From NCBI GenBank assembly GCA_031763025.1, contig JASSKH010000030.1:4951495-5015494 (forward strand): a stretch of 64,000 nucleotides of DNA, given 5' to 3'. The DNA is from Macrocystis pyrifera. Lineage: Eukaryota > Sar > Phaeophyceae > Laminariales > Laminariaceae. Positions 10,138 through 21,806 of this stretch are shown here, one piece after another; the first letter of the stretch is position 1; each line of letters opens with the position of its first letter. The notes under the pieces were generated by a model. It was not told where the DNA came from, did no database searches, and was given only the letters and a program-made list of their open reading frames with translations. Both the position numbers and the translations under genes were made by a program.

Positions 10138-11936
10138 TACTAGAATTTGACCCAGGAAGCCACCGACGGTGGTACCTGGCACCAGGTATTTCTTTTTCGC
10201 GTTGGGCTTTCGTATCACCCGGGGTGCTTCCCTGTGGTCGGGTGGTATCTAACGAACCCCATCACGATGGATATACATGGTATCTTCAAGCTTTCATCCA
10301 TTTATCACCGGGGGGTGCTATTAATAACACTGCGGTATGATGGGGTAGTATCTGGTGAACTTGGTACACTTACCCAGGCCGCAGAGAAGGGTCATAACAA
10401 GGGGAGAGATACCGCAAGCCGCGGTAATTGGCACGTTTTGACGCTGCCAGGAGGTGATAGCATCGCGTAGAATTATTGGCATTGTTTGCGTATCACTTGA
10501 TCTGAAAGAGCAGTGATGCGTGATATCAAGGGGGATAGCAAGGTGTAGCAGTATTGTTTACATATCACTCGACCCGAATAAAGATGCCCCCACTACTGTC
10601 CTCATACATACGTTATATAGGCGATGACACCGGTGCCTCCCGTTCGAACCTCGGGGGTGCTTGTAGCCAGCAGCCCGTACTTGCTTCAGCAACGAATGGC
10701 TCGGAGGTACAGGTGTACATAGTAGTTGAAAGGCGCCCTCCCCGTGAACTCTGTTTTTTTTGCTGGCCTGTTCGTTCAGTCTGCCTTTGTAACACCGGGG
10801 GTGGTTTTCCTGTGGTGGGGTGGTATCTAGGGAGAAGAGTGGTACATTAGCGTCAAATACGGTACCCGACTCTGTTGCTGTTGCTAGTATTAATAGAGCA
10901 AGTATGAGGCAACGCGGCCTGATGTGTATGTACACGTGCAACTTGAGCGAATTTCATGCCAGCGTCAACGATTGCGAATGTACACGTTTCATAGGATTTT
11001 ACGGTTGGTGGGTGGTGGGAGGGTCGGTACTTCTCCCACAACCTCTGCTCTCTGGGTCTGATTTGGTAATAAAAGGCGCAACGGTAGAGGCGGCCATTTA
11101 CTCTCCGGGGGATATCTGGGTTCCAATTCGTGAAGTCAACTCCTCGTTATCAATGCCTGCATTCGGTGAATCCGATTTTGCATCACCTACTGTAGTTACT
11201 TATCCTACATTTGTTTAGTAGACTTCATACATCTATAAGTACGAATATTGTTTAATTTTTTTTTTGTTTTTTATACTCGTACCTGGTACTCTGCGAGAGC
11301 CGTTCTTATGGAATGACTTCCCCCCGGGTTTCCTCTTTAATGCCAAGGAAAACGGGAAAAACTATTTTGGATCCAAGGAGGCCCAAAATTTCCAGAAAAT
11401 CTCAAATGACGAAATACCAGGCGATAGCGAAACAAAATCTAAGTTTTGGCAAGGATTCGTAGAACTCGTGTGCTAAATAAACATCATGGTCGGACTCGAA
11501 AAACGGCGTCGACGTTGGCCGGGGAAGAAATTAAGGTCGTTATGATTCGACCATCAGCTTGTAGCATGCCTATTTCAGAAAAACCAAACCCAGGAAAATC
11601 AAGAAAATGAAGGCAAAATCTTCTTCGATAAGGTTGACCCTTTCGAGGTACACAGTTGAAGTATTTACGTGCATATTTTTTTCTTCACTCGTACTACTGT
11701 ATTGTTGTCGAACACACGAAATTTCTCTACGAGTGCATCACTGCTGCTCGTCAGCTAAGCTCGAAGTCTGCTTCGCATGAGTAGCTGAACAACATCTGTC
11801 CGTCCCGCGAGTTTTGTTTACGGGAACTATCGGTTGCCACGACCTAAGCGGTGCTGGTGCTGCCTCCCGTCTTTTCCCTTTACCCTTGCTGCATGCTTGG
11901 TATATGTCCGTCCGATGCCCCCCCCGGTGCTGCCAG
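10138..11936. other. No gene supported
   Basis: Frames at 10147-10470 and 10820-11218 are open but lack splice sites, codon bias or recognisable motifs. Holds the 16-bp palindrome TACCTGGCACCAGGTA (10173-10188) and TACCTGGTA (11280). Earlier exons of the coiled-coil gene at 11937 may lie here, but I could not identify one. Confidence 0.4.
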
Positions 11937-12560
11937 AGGGAGACCAACAAAAGGGTCGAGATCATCACCCACCAAGAGGCGACCATCTTCGAAGTGCGGG
12001 GAGAGCTGTCTGCGATGAAGAAGGAGGCATCTCGGCTAAGCTCTCAGCTGGCCGAGGCGGTCAAGGCGGTGGAAGCGGCAGAGGAGGCGAACGCCAAGGT
12101 CCGCTCCGAGGCGGACCTTGCCCGTCAGGCAGCAGCGAAGCGAAACAGGAAGCTTCGTTTCGCGCTTTGCGCCGCGAAGAAGAAAGAGCAACGCTCGGCC
12201 AAGGAGGCAGCAGACGTCGCTTCGGAGCTGGCCAACGTCGAGCAGCTCCTGAGCAACAGAACGGCCTCCGCGGCCGCGGCAGCGGAGGAAACAAAGGTCA
12301 ACATCGAAGCCGGCCGTGTGAAGGCACGCGGTGAGCACGAGGCCCTTCGCGCTACGTGTTCCTCGGAGCTCGCCGAGAGTAAGCGAGAGGCAGCCATGAA
12401 ATGGGACAAACTCGAATCGCAACTAGCCCAAGCACGGAAGCAGCTTGAGGACGCCCGTGAGGCGAACGACAAGACTTCCATCCCTAGGCCGGAAACGGCA
12501 CTCGAGGCTGCGCAAACGGGTGAAAGGGCGAGGCAGGCGTGGCTGCCGGACCGAGAAAAG
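11937..12560 (+). CDS. Coiled-coil protein, penultimate exon
   Basis: Acceptor GTGCTGCCAG|AGG and donor GAAAAG|GTGGGC (12561), phase 0 at both ends, 208 codons. The protein is Ala/Glu/Lys/Arg-rich with long heptad-type stretches (SRLSSQLAEAVKAVEAAEEA, ADVASELANVEQLL, WDKLESQLAQARKQLEDA) and almost no Gly or Pro until the last ~35 residues: a long parallel-type coiled coil. GC is much higher than the flanks. It joins the exon at 13057 in phase. Upstream exons are missing, so N-terminal domains and function are unknown; structural or scaffolding protein is only a guess. Confidence 0.7.
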
Positions 12561-13056
12561 GTGGGCGGGCACGGGGTGCAGATTGATGTCCAAGGGGAGG
12601 GGGGAGGGGTGAGCGTACGCGAAATTTGCCTTGTATCGTACCCTGCAGTGAAAAGGAGTGGTTGCCCTATTTCCGAGGTGGGAGGAAACCGTGTCAAGTA
12701 AGTGGGGGGCATACTTATACAGCAGTATCTTCACGCGTGCGACCCTTGACAATGCGAGGGAGGGGGGGGGGGGTATGTTGTTGCTTCGAGCACATCTGTG
12801 ACAGAGATTTTGGCGTGCGGACTTCAAACGTCATTAGCGTATGACGGGAGGTGAGAGTCGCAGTTTGCATCAGCGGTGAAGGGGCTTGAGTTGTTAGGTC
12901 TGTTAAATCTCCTGATCGGGCTATGATGCCGCACGTCGGCGTCTCCTATATTGGTCATCCTTTCTCTAGTGGGTCTGACATATAACACATCCCACCACCC
13001 CTCTACACCGAAGTGCTCTTGGTTCGTATCGTACCACGCTTTTGACCGCACGGCAG
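12561..13056 (+). other. Intron of coiled-coil gene
   Basis: GT...AG intron of 496 bp; contains a G12-13 run near 12,763 that distinguishes it from the coding flanks. Confidence 0.6.
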
Positions 13057-13275
13057 GCCATGGAGTACTTGGACAAGTGCACAGTCCGCGAAAACAATTG
13101 CAACGTCCGAGTTGACGCCATGGCGGAGAAAAATTTGGCCATTGGAAAGGAGATGGCAAAGGCGATGGCCAGGTTGCGGTTCCTCCAGGAGGAGCTTGAC
13201 ACGTGTGAAGAGCAGCTGGCCTCCCTTGGCAGCAGCAACGACCAGTGCGAGTGCCCTGGGACGGAGGTGCGATGA
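13057..13275 (+). CDS. Coiled-coil protein, last exon
   Basis: Acceptor CACGGCAG|GCC, phase 0, 72 codons plus TGA at 13273. Reads AMEYLDKCTVRENN, then a helical region MARLRFLQEELDTCEEQLAS, ending CECPGTEVR. It continues the heptad character of the previous exon and adds four Cys near the end (DTC, QCEC), unusual for an otherwise Cys-poor protein. Function unknown. Confidence 0.65.
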   Translation, partial: AMEYLDKCTVRENNCNVRVDAMAEKNLAIGKEMAKAMARLRFLQEELDTCEEQLASLGSSNDQCECPGTEVR

Positions 13276-14220
13276 ACGTACAGTGCCAAGAGCGCGCATT
13301 CTACCGAACGTGTTTTGGGGGGCTTTTTCCCCGTGCAGTGTAGAGCAGAGCAGAGCAGTGGTCCTCGGTAGAAGCTCTAGTACTGGCGCCACACATTTTG
13401 GGGGCGCGTTCAATTTGTTGCTGCTGCTACTGCTGCTGCTGCGGTACGTGTTATAGCTGCGGGGTACAGAGCCGCAGACCAGGCAGGCCAGTCCAGTCTC
13501 ACACTATGTGCAGTAACTTTTGCCGATCTGTATCGTAGAACCATCAGCGCAGTTACAAGCTACCAGGTATTCGTCAAAATTTGACAGTATCTCAGACCGT
13601 ACCTACGTGTGATGATCAGTTCAGGCCAGGCGCGCGAAGCAGCTCAGGAGGGAAAGCAGATCTAACTCTGAGACCTCGGGGCAGGGTATACTGCGCTGGA
13701 TTCTCAGTAGAATATACCACCTACGTATTGCCAAACCAATAGGGCTCCGTGTATGACGTGCTGCGGTCAGCCATCTCACCCGTCGTCTCTCTCGACTCTT
13801 GACACCCCCCTTCCTTCGCTCGACACCCCCTGTGCTGCGATGTTCCTGTGCCGCTGCTCGAAGGTGCCCGGGACTGTCGGCGGTGGGAACGACTCGGAGC
13901 CTGGTGCGCCAGCCCCGTAGACTGGTTGACTTGAGCCCTCCTCGCCTGATTATTTTGTTTTCTTCAAAGATCTGCTCGTACGTAGAAGAAGGTGTAATGC
14001 ATCGTCTACGATACATACGTATACTCTATCGTTTAGGCCTGATGGCAAGGAGAGAACAGCAGGGAGATATCTACGAAGAAGCACAGCCTGTAGCGAACAG
14101 AGCGTGGGCCGAATGGCGTGTAGTGTGGCTTGGCGCTGGAGAGCTTCGCGAGCGACGTCGACTTTTTTTTCCCATCTCATCTATTCTATCTTTCTTAGTT
14201 TTCCTGCAGTATTCTGTCTC
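13276..14220. other. No gene seen
   Basis: Includes a CTG microsatellite at 13418-13441 and a TACCAGGTA word (13561). Confidence 0.45.
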
Positions 14221-14391
14221 GATGTCCTGGATCATTTGATGCAAGTATTGGATTTTTGGATGAGGCCTCCTGCGCTGACCCGTGGTCTCGCCCATACTTC
14301 GTTGGGTCGATGGATAGTATTCTGTTGTGTGCTCTTAGTAGACTACTGGTCGGATACGTATTTGTCTCACCCAAACTTCCTTACGCTTGCC

Positions 14392-14890
14392 TCAACCCTG
14401 TCTCGCACATGCTGCGAAATCTTCCTCAAACTCGTGCGACAGAGGAAGCCGGCTAGCGTCCGCGTAGCTCTGGCCGCATTTTCTCTTGCCACCCTGGACC
14501 CGGCCACTAGAAGTAGCGCCAATGTAGCACTTTTCTATTGCCTCCGTCTTCCAACCACCTATTTTCATGATCTCGTCCACCGTCGTCCCGGCCAGGGATT
14601 TGGTGAGGGAGCCTCCCACTCGAAAGGAGTGCATCGTGAAATGGTCCGGCAGGCCTGCCTCCCGCAAATGGACTTGCAGGGAAACGGTCATTCGGGTTGC
14701 GGATAGGGGTCAAGACCCCGGCAACCCTCCGTCGTAACCACGGGGAAAGATGCCCGGCGGTTAAATCCCACTCAACTCGCTGCGCGGCGGATATGAACGC
14801 CGTAACCGCCCGGCACGCGCACGTCTCCGGGCCGACCCGGTCTTCCAACACTACGACCGCCTCGCTAGAAGCCCGAAGAGTCTTACTAAA
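14392..14890 (-). pseudogene. Tyrosine recombinase C-terminal half (DIRS/Crypton-like), broken
   Basis: Minus-strand frame ending at 14392 contains HSFRVGGSLTKSL (the H-x-x-R box) followed ~22 residues later by DEIMKIGGWKTEAIEKCYIG, with the conserved Trp and a Tyr in the position of the catalytic nucleophile. This spacing is that of tyrosine recombinases of DIRS/Ngaro/Crypton elements rather than phage integrases. The C-terminal tail (ADASRLPLSHEFEEDFAAC) follows. Upstream, 14700-14890 encodes a matching N-terminal piece (AVTAFISAAQRVEWDLTAGH) in a different frame, so at least one frameshift lies near 14690-14740. No intact copy in the window. Class assignment (DIRS vs Crypton) is not decidable here. 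Confidence 0.7.
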
Positions 14891-15214
14891 CTGAAAATTA
14901 AAAAATCAACCCCCTAGACTCTGAGAGCCTCAGAAATTGCAACCCCAGAGTAAAGGAGAGGTCGTATCCCCTACGCAGCGGGTGCCGCCCGCCGGCTTTG
15001 CTCCGCTGCCGGCGGGGAGGTGGCGCTCGGCCGCCACCGCTGCGCAGCCGGTCATGCTCCCGTTTCCCCCGGGGACGGGGGGGGGCATGAAGAGCAAGAG
15101 TAGAAGGGATTCCGCAAGGGGGGCGGTGACGGCGGGGGTAGTCGAGGGGGTCGCAGCTTCCCGCCGCCACCTCTGTCGAACCGTGCGCTATCGGCGATCT
15201 CCCGCTTCAATGGA

Positions 15215-15385
15215 ATGATGCAAGAGGCACAGCACCACTTTCAGCCGGTTCCGGGCAATGCTACTTGCGACAGGTGCACGGCACCCGGGAGGAACCCCAA
15301 CCACGACCACCGGAATTGTGCGTTCTCTGCCTGCTCCCGTTGCAAGCACGTGGGACACCGTGCGGCGGCATTCCCGTACTGGTAG
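15215..15385 (+). CDS. Zinc-knuckle ORF, gag-like
   Basis: 56 codons from ATGATG; the frame is open back to a TAG near 15104, adding a Gly/Arg-rich KGGGDGGGSRGGR segment and prolines. Two Cys/His clusters: C18-x2-C21-x10-H32-x2-C35, and C40-x2-C43-x4-H48 followed by AAAF where a canonical CCHC knuckle (C-x2-C-x4-H-x4-C) has Cys; the codon is TTC, one base from TGC. RGG plus CCHC suggests a nucleic-acid-binding gag-type protein of a retroelement. It faces away from the tyrosine recombinase remnant 325 bp to its left; whether both belong to one element is inference. Confidence 0.45.
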   Translation: MMQEAQHHFQPVPGNATCDRCTAPGRNPNHDHRNCAFSACSRCKHVGHRAAAFPYW

Positions 15386-15570
15386 AGGATACGAGACAGG
15401 GATCGGGGGGTTGGTTTTTCTTGCGGGATTCGGATGGTGGCGTTCGGTTGGCGTTGACTTTCGATTTCAGCTCTGGGTGTGCTCGTTACCCGACATGCGT
15501 CGACAAGGCCTCACGGTCATCGTGTCTGATTCATCTGGTCTGTTCTGTAAAATATTTGGTTTCACGCAGT

Positions 15571-15613
15571 CACTACTACTACTACTACTACTGCTGCTGC
15601 TACTGTTGATGAT
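15571..15613 (+). repeat. CTA/CTG microsatellite
   Basis: (CTA)6-7 followed by (CTG)4, then degenerate triplets. Confidence 0.9.
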
Positions 15614-15619
15614 GCTTGT

Positions 15620-16309
15620 GGACAGCGGACGTGGAGAATACGATACCGGACGCCTACTATAAAGAGCAGCAACGTACAAGAAAGCTCGTCCAGGCCGAGC
15701 TTTCTCATTTGAGAATGGGTGCGCTCTACAACTACAGTAACTCCAGCAAAATGATTCCCGAAATTCTTCTATCCCCGTAGATCTCAGGCTGCTTCTATTA
15801 CTACTGTACGTATTCTCGTTAATTTTTAGTATCAATGGCTGTCCTGTACTGTAGGCAGAAGTCGCGACCACCTCGCCCGAGGTTGTAGGTAGGTGGAGGG
15901 CGTTGGAAGGACGGGGGCCAAGGAGGAAGCTTGCGGTCCACCACGCACAGCCTCTGTCGTGGAAGAGGGGCGTAAGCGTAGGAGCCGTTCTGGCAAGCTT
16001 TTAGTTTGATGCATTCTGACTGTTGTTCGTTGCACGTTGCTGGGCTCCGGAAGAAACGACGTTTTGTTTTTTTCCCGTCTGATGATGGAGATGTCTAATT
16101 GTCAGTCTTGTTGGATTTTCGACGAGTGCCGCTGCTCAGTTCCATGTCTACTCCTTCTCCTGGTATCGCGCGGGAGCTGTTGTAGCGCCACTCGTACGGC
16201 GCTTTCGAAGGCATCCGTGGTTGGTGCGGTATATTTCGTACCAGGTGCATTATACCAGGTGTTGGTTTTTGTGGTGAAGATTTAGAACTGCAGTTCCATT
16301 CGGGGGACA
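15620..16309. other. No gene seen
   Basis: A short inverted repeat AAAGCTCGTCCAGGCCGAGCTTT at 15680-15702; the rest is unremarkable. Confidence 0.45.
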
Positions 16310-16830
16310 AACCAATCAAATTTCAAGTAGTTTGTCCCCAAAGCCGGACTGCGGTCCTAAAAAGGCCAAGGAAGTTGTGCACAGCTCCGAATTGACCTGC
16401 TTTTTGTTAGCGTGCGCGCAACGTTTGCGGGGGCCACTCTCCGACATAAGACTCGGCACTATCGTCAAGCCTACAACGTACAATAGGAAATTGTGCTTAA
16501 GATGATACACCCCTCGGACGAATTTCCAGGTCATTTTTCTCGACAACGGGAGGAGTGCAAAACAGAACGCGGAGCGATGCCTCCACCTCTCGGACAGGTC
16601 ATCGATTCCCATGTTATGATCTACAGTAGATGCTTCAGGGCGGATCTGTTCCCGATCTTGTATGATTTATTCAGCTAATGTTTTCGGGTGGGACCCGTAA
16701 TATCTGCAATGATCTAGCCCATGTTCTCTGGGTTGGGTCCGCACTATATACGCAGACCCTGCACAGCGTCTCACAACGCCAAGTGAGCAACTAAATGATC
16801 TGCGGTACTACAGTAGATCGGATGCGTCTA
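16310..16830. repeat. Interspersed repeat R7, copy 1 (interrupted)
   Basis: Begins with TAGTTTGTCCCCAAAG...GACTGCGGTCCTAAAA (16328-16363) and ends with a 220-bp block (16605-16830) with GATCTACAGTAGATGC near its left and CTACAGTAGATCGGATGC near its right end. Both blocks recur together at 47905-48265, there without the ~240 bp that separates them here. Confidence 0.65.
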
Positions 16831-17164
16831 TATACATGAAAATTATCCTGACGAGTTTTTTCCACAGCCGCCCTTGTCGTCGGGTGCGTGTGCCCCCGAT
16901 GCTATGGGGAAAATCGGCTCGTAAATTCATCCAGGGGATTGTTTTATCTTCCGTGTTGTACGGTACGCGTTGGTGAATACCGCCCAGCTACGTGAAGTAT
17001 TTTTAATATTAATAGCACAACTATTAATAGCTGCTGTCAGAGTCGGAAAGGCAGGTGGAACGTGTCGTTTTCGCGTTGTGCCATAGCGCGGCCGCTCGGG
17101 CATCGCTTATGCGCGACCAGGGACAGAAGTAGGGTGCAGGAGGACGGACGGCGGGACGGTGGGC
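16831..17164. other. No gene seen
   Basis: ATATTAATAGC and CTATTAATAGC occur 14 bp apart at 17007-17030. Confidence 0.45.
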
Positions 17165-17240
17165 GGGGGGCGTGCTCATTTGTTGCTTGCCTTGGTCATT
17201 TGAAAAATTACCACGCATCCCTTTCGAGGCGGAGGGGGGG
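17165..17240 (-). mobile_element. LINE-2 3' terminus fragment
   Basis: On the minus strand: CGAAAGGGATGCGTGGTAAT ... CAAATGAGCACGCCCCCCG. The same end occurs at 19141-19225 and at the 3' end of the LINE at 60.9 kb, so this is a heavily 5'-truncated insertion. Confidence 0.65.
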
Positions 17241-17505
17241 AAAAGTGTTGAATGTTTTTTTCACCGCTCGTGGGTGCTTCTTGTACAACACGCTGCTATT
17301 CTTCCTTTGTTTCGCTTGCTGTAGAATGTTCGCTGAAACAAACTGGATCGTTCGCTGTACGAGTCATGATTGGTCACACACAACTGTCAACCATCGCTAT
17401 ATATGTGACTATTCATGTCGTATCCTTGGAAACAGCCAGCGGCCCGCGTGCAGTGTTCCGAATCGCGTTTCGAGACTACGAAATAACCGCGATACGCATC
17501 AAATT

Positions 17506-17565
17506 ACCACATCAAGCTTGGGCAGATGAGTTTTGAGTAATTTTTCGATCTCACAGCTTCGTTTT
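17506..17565 (+). repeat. Repeat R6 fragment
   Basis: AGATGAGTTTTGAGTAATTTTTCGATCTCACAGCTTCG; similar to 6636 and 49339 but with an in-frame TGA. Confidence 0.4.
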
Positions 17566-18231
17566 TTATTTTTATTCTTCTTCATGTGTGTATTTGAATC
17601 GAGATCGTGAACAAATGTCCCAGCGATCCCGATACCCCCTTAAAAAAGCGAAAACAGCTCGGATGCCCTCTAAACAATACAAGCACAACATAACACAAAA
17701 ATAGCAACGATAACCACAATGTTGAATACATTTCGTTCGCTATCCGACAACAATGTGCAGCGCATACTGATCCAACGTGCAGCGCAGACAAGTGTTTTAA
17801 GGATTACGCTGGGCTGCGTAACCGACCGATCGTTTACCCCTATAGCTCAGCAGGCAACACCTTCACAATTTGACGTCGTCGGCAGGACACGGGTACCAGC
17901 CGGGGGGGGGGCACTGCCGCCTTGCGGCACAGCCAGCCATTCGAAGGTGCCAGTGACGAGATGAGGGCGTCGTTTTTTCCTCCAGTTGGCGGAGGAGTTG
18001 TTGGCGTCGGCCCCTGTCCTCTTCTGTTTGGCCCCTCTTTCAGCGGGAGTTTCTGACTATAACGCCGTCCGTAACACCTACCTGGTAGGACCCACTACGA
18101 GGTGTGGGGAAATCTTCGTTCTTTCGAATAGCCGCAAGTTCGACCTCCCTTCCCGGTCTTTTTCAAATGTACTCCGTTATGATCCATCGACCGTCGTGTG
18201 CTCTGCATATACGACTATCCAGAGTGAGCTA
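17566..18231. other. No gene seen
   Basis: TACCTGGTA at 18079; short frames only. Confidence 0.45.
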
Positions 18232-18896
18232 GTGTGATATGATATAGTATCGGGCTATACAAGTGGTTATGGGATAGCCCGTGGCATCAAAGCTCTGAAT
18301 ACCCTAAGAGTTCCTGGGGCTCTGAAGTTTCCCTTGGTAAACAAGAATCAAAGCCCTGAATACTCTAAGAGTATTCCTGGGGCTCTGAAGTTTCTCTCGA
18401 CAGATAAGACAGCCAGTACTAATAAGGCTTTCGTAAGGACGCAGGGAATGTTCCTAAATCAGACCTCCTTTAAAGACAGGATGACCCGCAGAATTGGGTT
18501 TTAGTAGATTACAGAAGTATCCTAGGGTTTGGCTACCCCTTTGGTTAGGAGCACCGATAGGATAAGAGCAGACCACCAGCGCCCGAAGAAAGTTCCTCGT
18601 ATTTACCCATCTAGCGGGTAAATGGGAGGGAGTAGAGTGGGCTTGACATCTCGAATCAAGCCGCAATCGAATCACTCTCAAGCTGTTCCCTTTGCTCTCG
18701 TCATAAAAGGAGTGGCACTTCAACAAAGAAGAAGTCTCCTGAACAAGAGAAGAAGCTGCCGTCCGAGCCAGTCACCTTTCCCTCACCTCTATCCTTGGGT
18801 TCTACTACACTGGGAATACTCCTAGGGTGTTACAGGCCTTTGATACTACGGCTATCCCATGACCATTCTATAGTCCAATGCTACTCCATATCACAC
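18232..18896. mobile_element. Inverted-repeat element, 665 bp, ~85-bp TIRs
   Basis: Left end GTGTGATATG...TATGGGATAGCC...ATCAAAG aligns to the reverse complement of the right end over ~85 bp at about 75-80%. The outermost bases are GTGTGA/TCACAC. The interior has no long frame but holds a direct repeat: AATACYCTAAGAG...CCTGGGGCTCTGAAGTTT at 18295-18335 and 18355-18395. Structure is that of a large MITE; no clear target duplication, so superfamily is open. Confidence 0.7.
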
Positions 18897-19140
18897 AACA
18901 CGCATGTTCCAGCATGCTCGTGTGACGGGTCGATCCACCCTTTGTTGTGTTCGTGGACTGTTAGCTCTCTGGAGCACTCACACCTTCTGCCCGGGAATCG
19001 AGATCGTGTGCAACCAAATTCCCCACGTAAATCCATGGGGTCTTCTGTGGCAAGAAAGTCCAAACGTGTTCGCCAAGACTCGAGAACGCCAGAAAACAGT
19101 GTACTGGACTTTCTTCGACCGGTTGGCGTCACAGGGGATG

Positions 19141-19225
19141 CGGGGGGGGATACTCATTTGCTGCTTGCCTTAATTATTTGACCATTAACCACCCATCCAT
19201 CCCTTTCGAGACGGAGCCGGGGGGG
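19141..19225 (-). mobile_element. LINE-2 3' terminus fragment
   Basis: Minus strand: CCGTCTCGAAAGGGATGGAT ... CAAATGAGTATCCCCCCCC. Ends in an eight-C run at 19141-19148 and begins after a separate G17 run, as if G/C homopolymers mark both sides. Confidence 0.65.
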
Positions 19226-21539
19226 GGGGGGGGGCAGAGGGGGTCTATTCATGGGAACGCCGATACTCGGAGATTGCTTACGCTTTCGCTTGCTCTTAGT
19301 AGTACGTGCGACACGAGACTCGGGGAGGTGGGGAGGTCGGAGAGGCGGGGGGAGGGAAAGAGGAGGAGAGGAAGTGGGGACGGCGAGGGGGCGGGTTGTG
19401 AGGCCATGGATAAGCGCAGCGGCTGTGCGTATGGTGTGCTGGTTGCCGGGTCTTGTTTTCTGCGACAGCTCTCAACTGTGTTACCTCTTTGCTGATGCTA
19501 TTGATAAATGTCCTGACTTTTCGTCAGAGCATTACGCAGGTACGTCTTGATTTCACTACTGCAGATCTGCAGAGTATATCCCACCAACTATGGCCACGTT
19601 TTCCTGCCTTGCGTTAGTTTTGCGATCACAGAATTTTGACAGAGAAAGGTGTACCGGGAGTATTTCGCGCCAGTTGACGGTACACATACAAGGGAAATCC
19701 GCCATCTAGAATGCACCTTACATCGGCAGCGCTTACAGGGCACCGCTGTACAACACTAGAGTCAACTTGTGAGCGCCAAGGGGTCGGTCTACCGCAACGT
19801 TTCTTACGCCTTGCGCTGCCGATATGAGGGGCGCCATGTGGCAGATTTCGCTATACCGTCTATTGGCGCGACGCACTCCTGGTATATCGTTTTCTGTCAA
19901 ATCGCGAACCGGGTGGAATTTCCGCTACGGTTTGTAAAGAGGGCCGCAGTACACTTGGGAACTACTGCAGACTTTGATCGGATGGGTTTTAAGGTTCCAA
20001 AGACCCCAGTTGGCACAGAGGAACTGCTGTCGTGTGGCGGCGCGGCTCGGCGGCATATTGAAACAATTATGATCCCGCGCCGACTTGCTCAGTCACCGCA
20101 TGCTTGTCGTTTAAAGAATTGTGTTTTTTGCTGTGGCGGTTGTCGAAAGTAGAGGTGATACGTGGCGAGAAGCAGGACAACAAGGGTAACTCAAAACGAT
20201 AGGAGGTGCACTGATGCTTACGAGAAACAAGTTGCAGGAAAGTAACGAGGAGACAAACAACGAGTATATTCACAGAAACAATTTTCAAAGTTCGAAGAAA
20301 AACAAAACAAAACGGTAAACAAGCAGAAAAACAGAATTAAGAACTGAAAGTACTACGTAGGATAAGACAACGTAAACAGGAAAAGAAAAAACGGCAAAAC
20401 AAAAAAAATATAAAGAGCGATCGTGCAGTTCAGAAGTGAACGGGAAAATTAAGGGCCGATTGAGAGTTGGTTTTTTGTTGTGGCCGGTCGACGAAACAGC
20501 GATCAGAGTTTGGGGTAACTTGTCCGTCGTGAGTGGCCGGCGAGGGGTTGTTTAACGCAAGCCGTTGAGGATGTATGTTACCACCATGTCCGGAAAATTG
20601 AGGACCGTTTCGGTACAAAAAAAACAAATCAAATCGTCCTGACCTTCCGGACAGAGCAATATACCTACCTGGTACGCTTTTACGTGAATGGAATTGGCCG
20701 ATCGATCCCGAGCTGTACGAGAAAAGATCTTCCGAGCTTGGGGACTTTGGATACCTACCGTAGCTGTGTCAGGATGAACAACGAAGAAACGGTCCCAAAA
20801 CACGCGCCATAAATTAGAGCGCCGCGAGTAGCGCCACAAGGCCTTGACTTGCAGTCGGAGATGGATGTCTTCACCTTTCATGGTGCTCCCTCTGTATTAC
20901 TATTTGCTGCTACAGTACCGTACCGCTCTATCGCTCCGTCAATACTTCCACAGGGCGCAAGGCCCGCGCGGTTTACATCAGGAAAAAAAGCGAAACGAGT
21001 CAAAACGTAAAAACGCTGCATTCTACAACAACGATCGAACTAAAAAATGTGCATTTATATATGCGTGGTCGAAATATTTTCTGCCGCGGAGGTTCAAAGG
21101 GAACCAACCGCGTGAGTGTTAATTTCCAAAATCGTAACTTCACCCCCGGCGCCCTCCCCTCCCTCAACTTTCAACAACCAAACAGGAAACAGTTTGACCA
21201 CGAAATGCCTATTTCTACGTAAACACCTGCTCTGCGCAGGGAAGGGGCGGAGCTTACACTACATGCTTGTGCAGCACCGGCAGCAACGCGAGGCAAAAAA
21301 CGTCACCACAATAATTACAGTACACTACACCGTAAAAGAGAAAGATATTTCGTGCCCGCAGTTTTCCATATACGTAAAAACATCCACAGCAGGCTTCAAT
21401 GACCAAACACGACGCTCTTGGGGGCTCAGGGTGGCAAGGTGGCCTATCAACGCGAAGCAACCACGTAATACTTTGTACGTAGGTAATAACCGGCTTCTAC
21501 AAACAAGCTGCTGTGTCGAGTGGTACATAACCCACAGCC
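19226..21539. other. No gene supported; two unrecognised open frames
   Basis: A plus frame at 19769-20152 (non-ATG start, ends in CVFCCGGCRK) and a minus frame at 20552-20881 (MKGEDIHLRLQVKALWRY...) are open for 127 and 109 codons. Neither shows codon bias, splice sites or a family motif; chance frames are likely. Confidence 0.35.
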
Positions 21540-21790
21540 CACATCGACGACACGACCAGCGGGCGGCCCCACAGCGACGACAACACCAGCGAGCGACCGC
21601 ACAGCGACGACACGACCAGCGAGCGGCTGCACAGCGACGACACGACCAGCGAGCGGCTGCGCAGCGACGACACGACCAGCGAACGGCCCAACAGCAGCGA
21701 CACGGCCAGTGAATGGCCCAACAGCAGCGACACGGCCAGCGAACGGCCCAACATCAGCGACACGACCAGCGAACGCCCCACAACAACGCG
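21540..21790 (+). repeat. 30-bp minisatellite
   Basis: Eight to nine copies of a unit like CGACACGACCAGCGAGCGGC. Plus translation is ATTRPASGCT repeated. It lies just past the stop of the PH-domain gene on the opposite strand, i.e. in its probable 3' UTR. Confidence 0.9.
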
Positions 21791-21806
21791 GGCAGAGAGC
21801 ATCATG

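Noticed and set aside
12125..12712. 195-codon minus-strand frame
   Set aside because: Shadow of the coiled-coil exon; Ser/Ala-rich composition comes from antisense Glu/Lys/Ala codons.
18240..18900. Organellar rRNA or structured RNA gene
   Set aside because: AAGAG/GGGATAG words looked rRNA-like at first, but the segment is bounded by inverted termini and has no conserved rRNA core.
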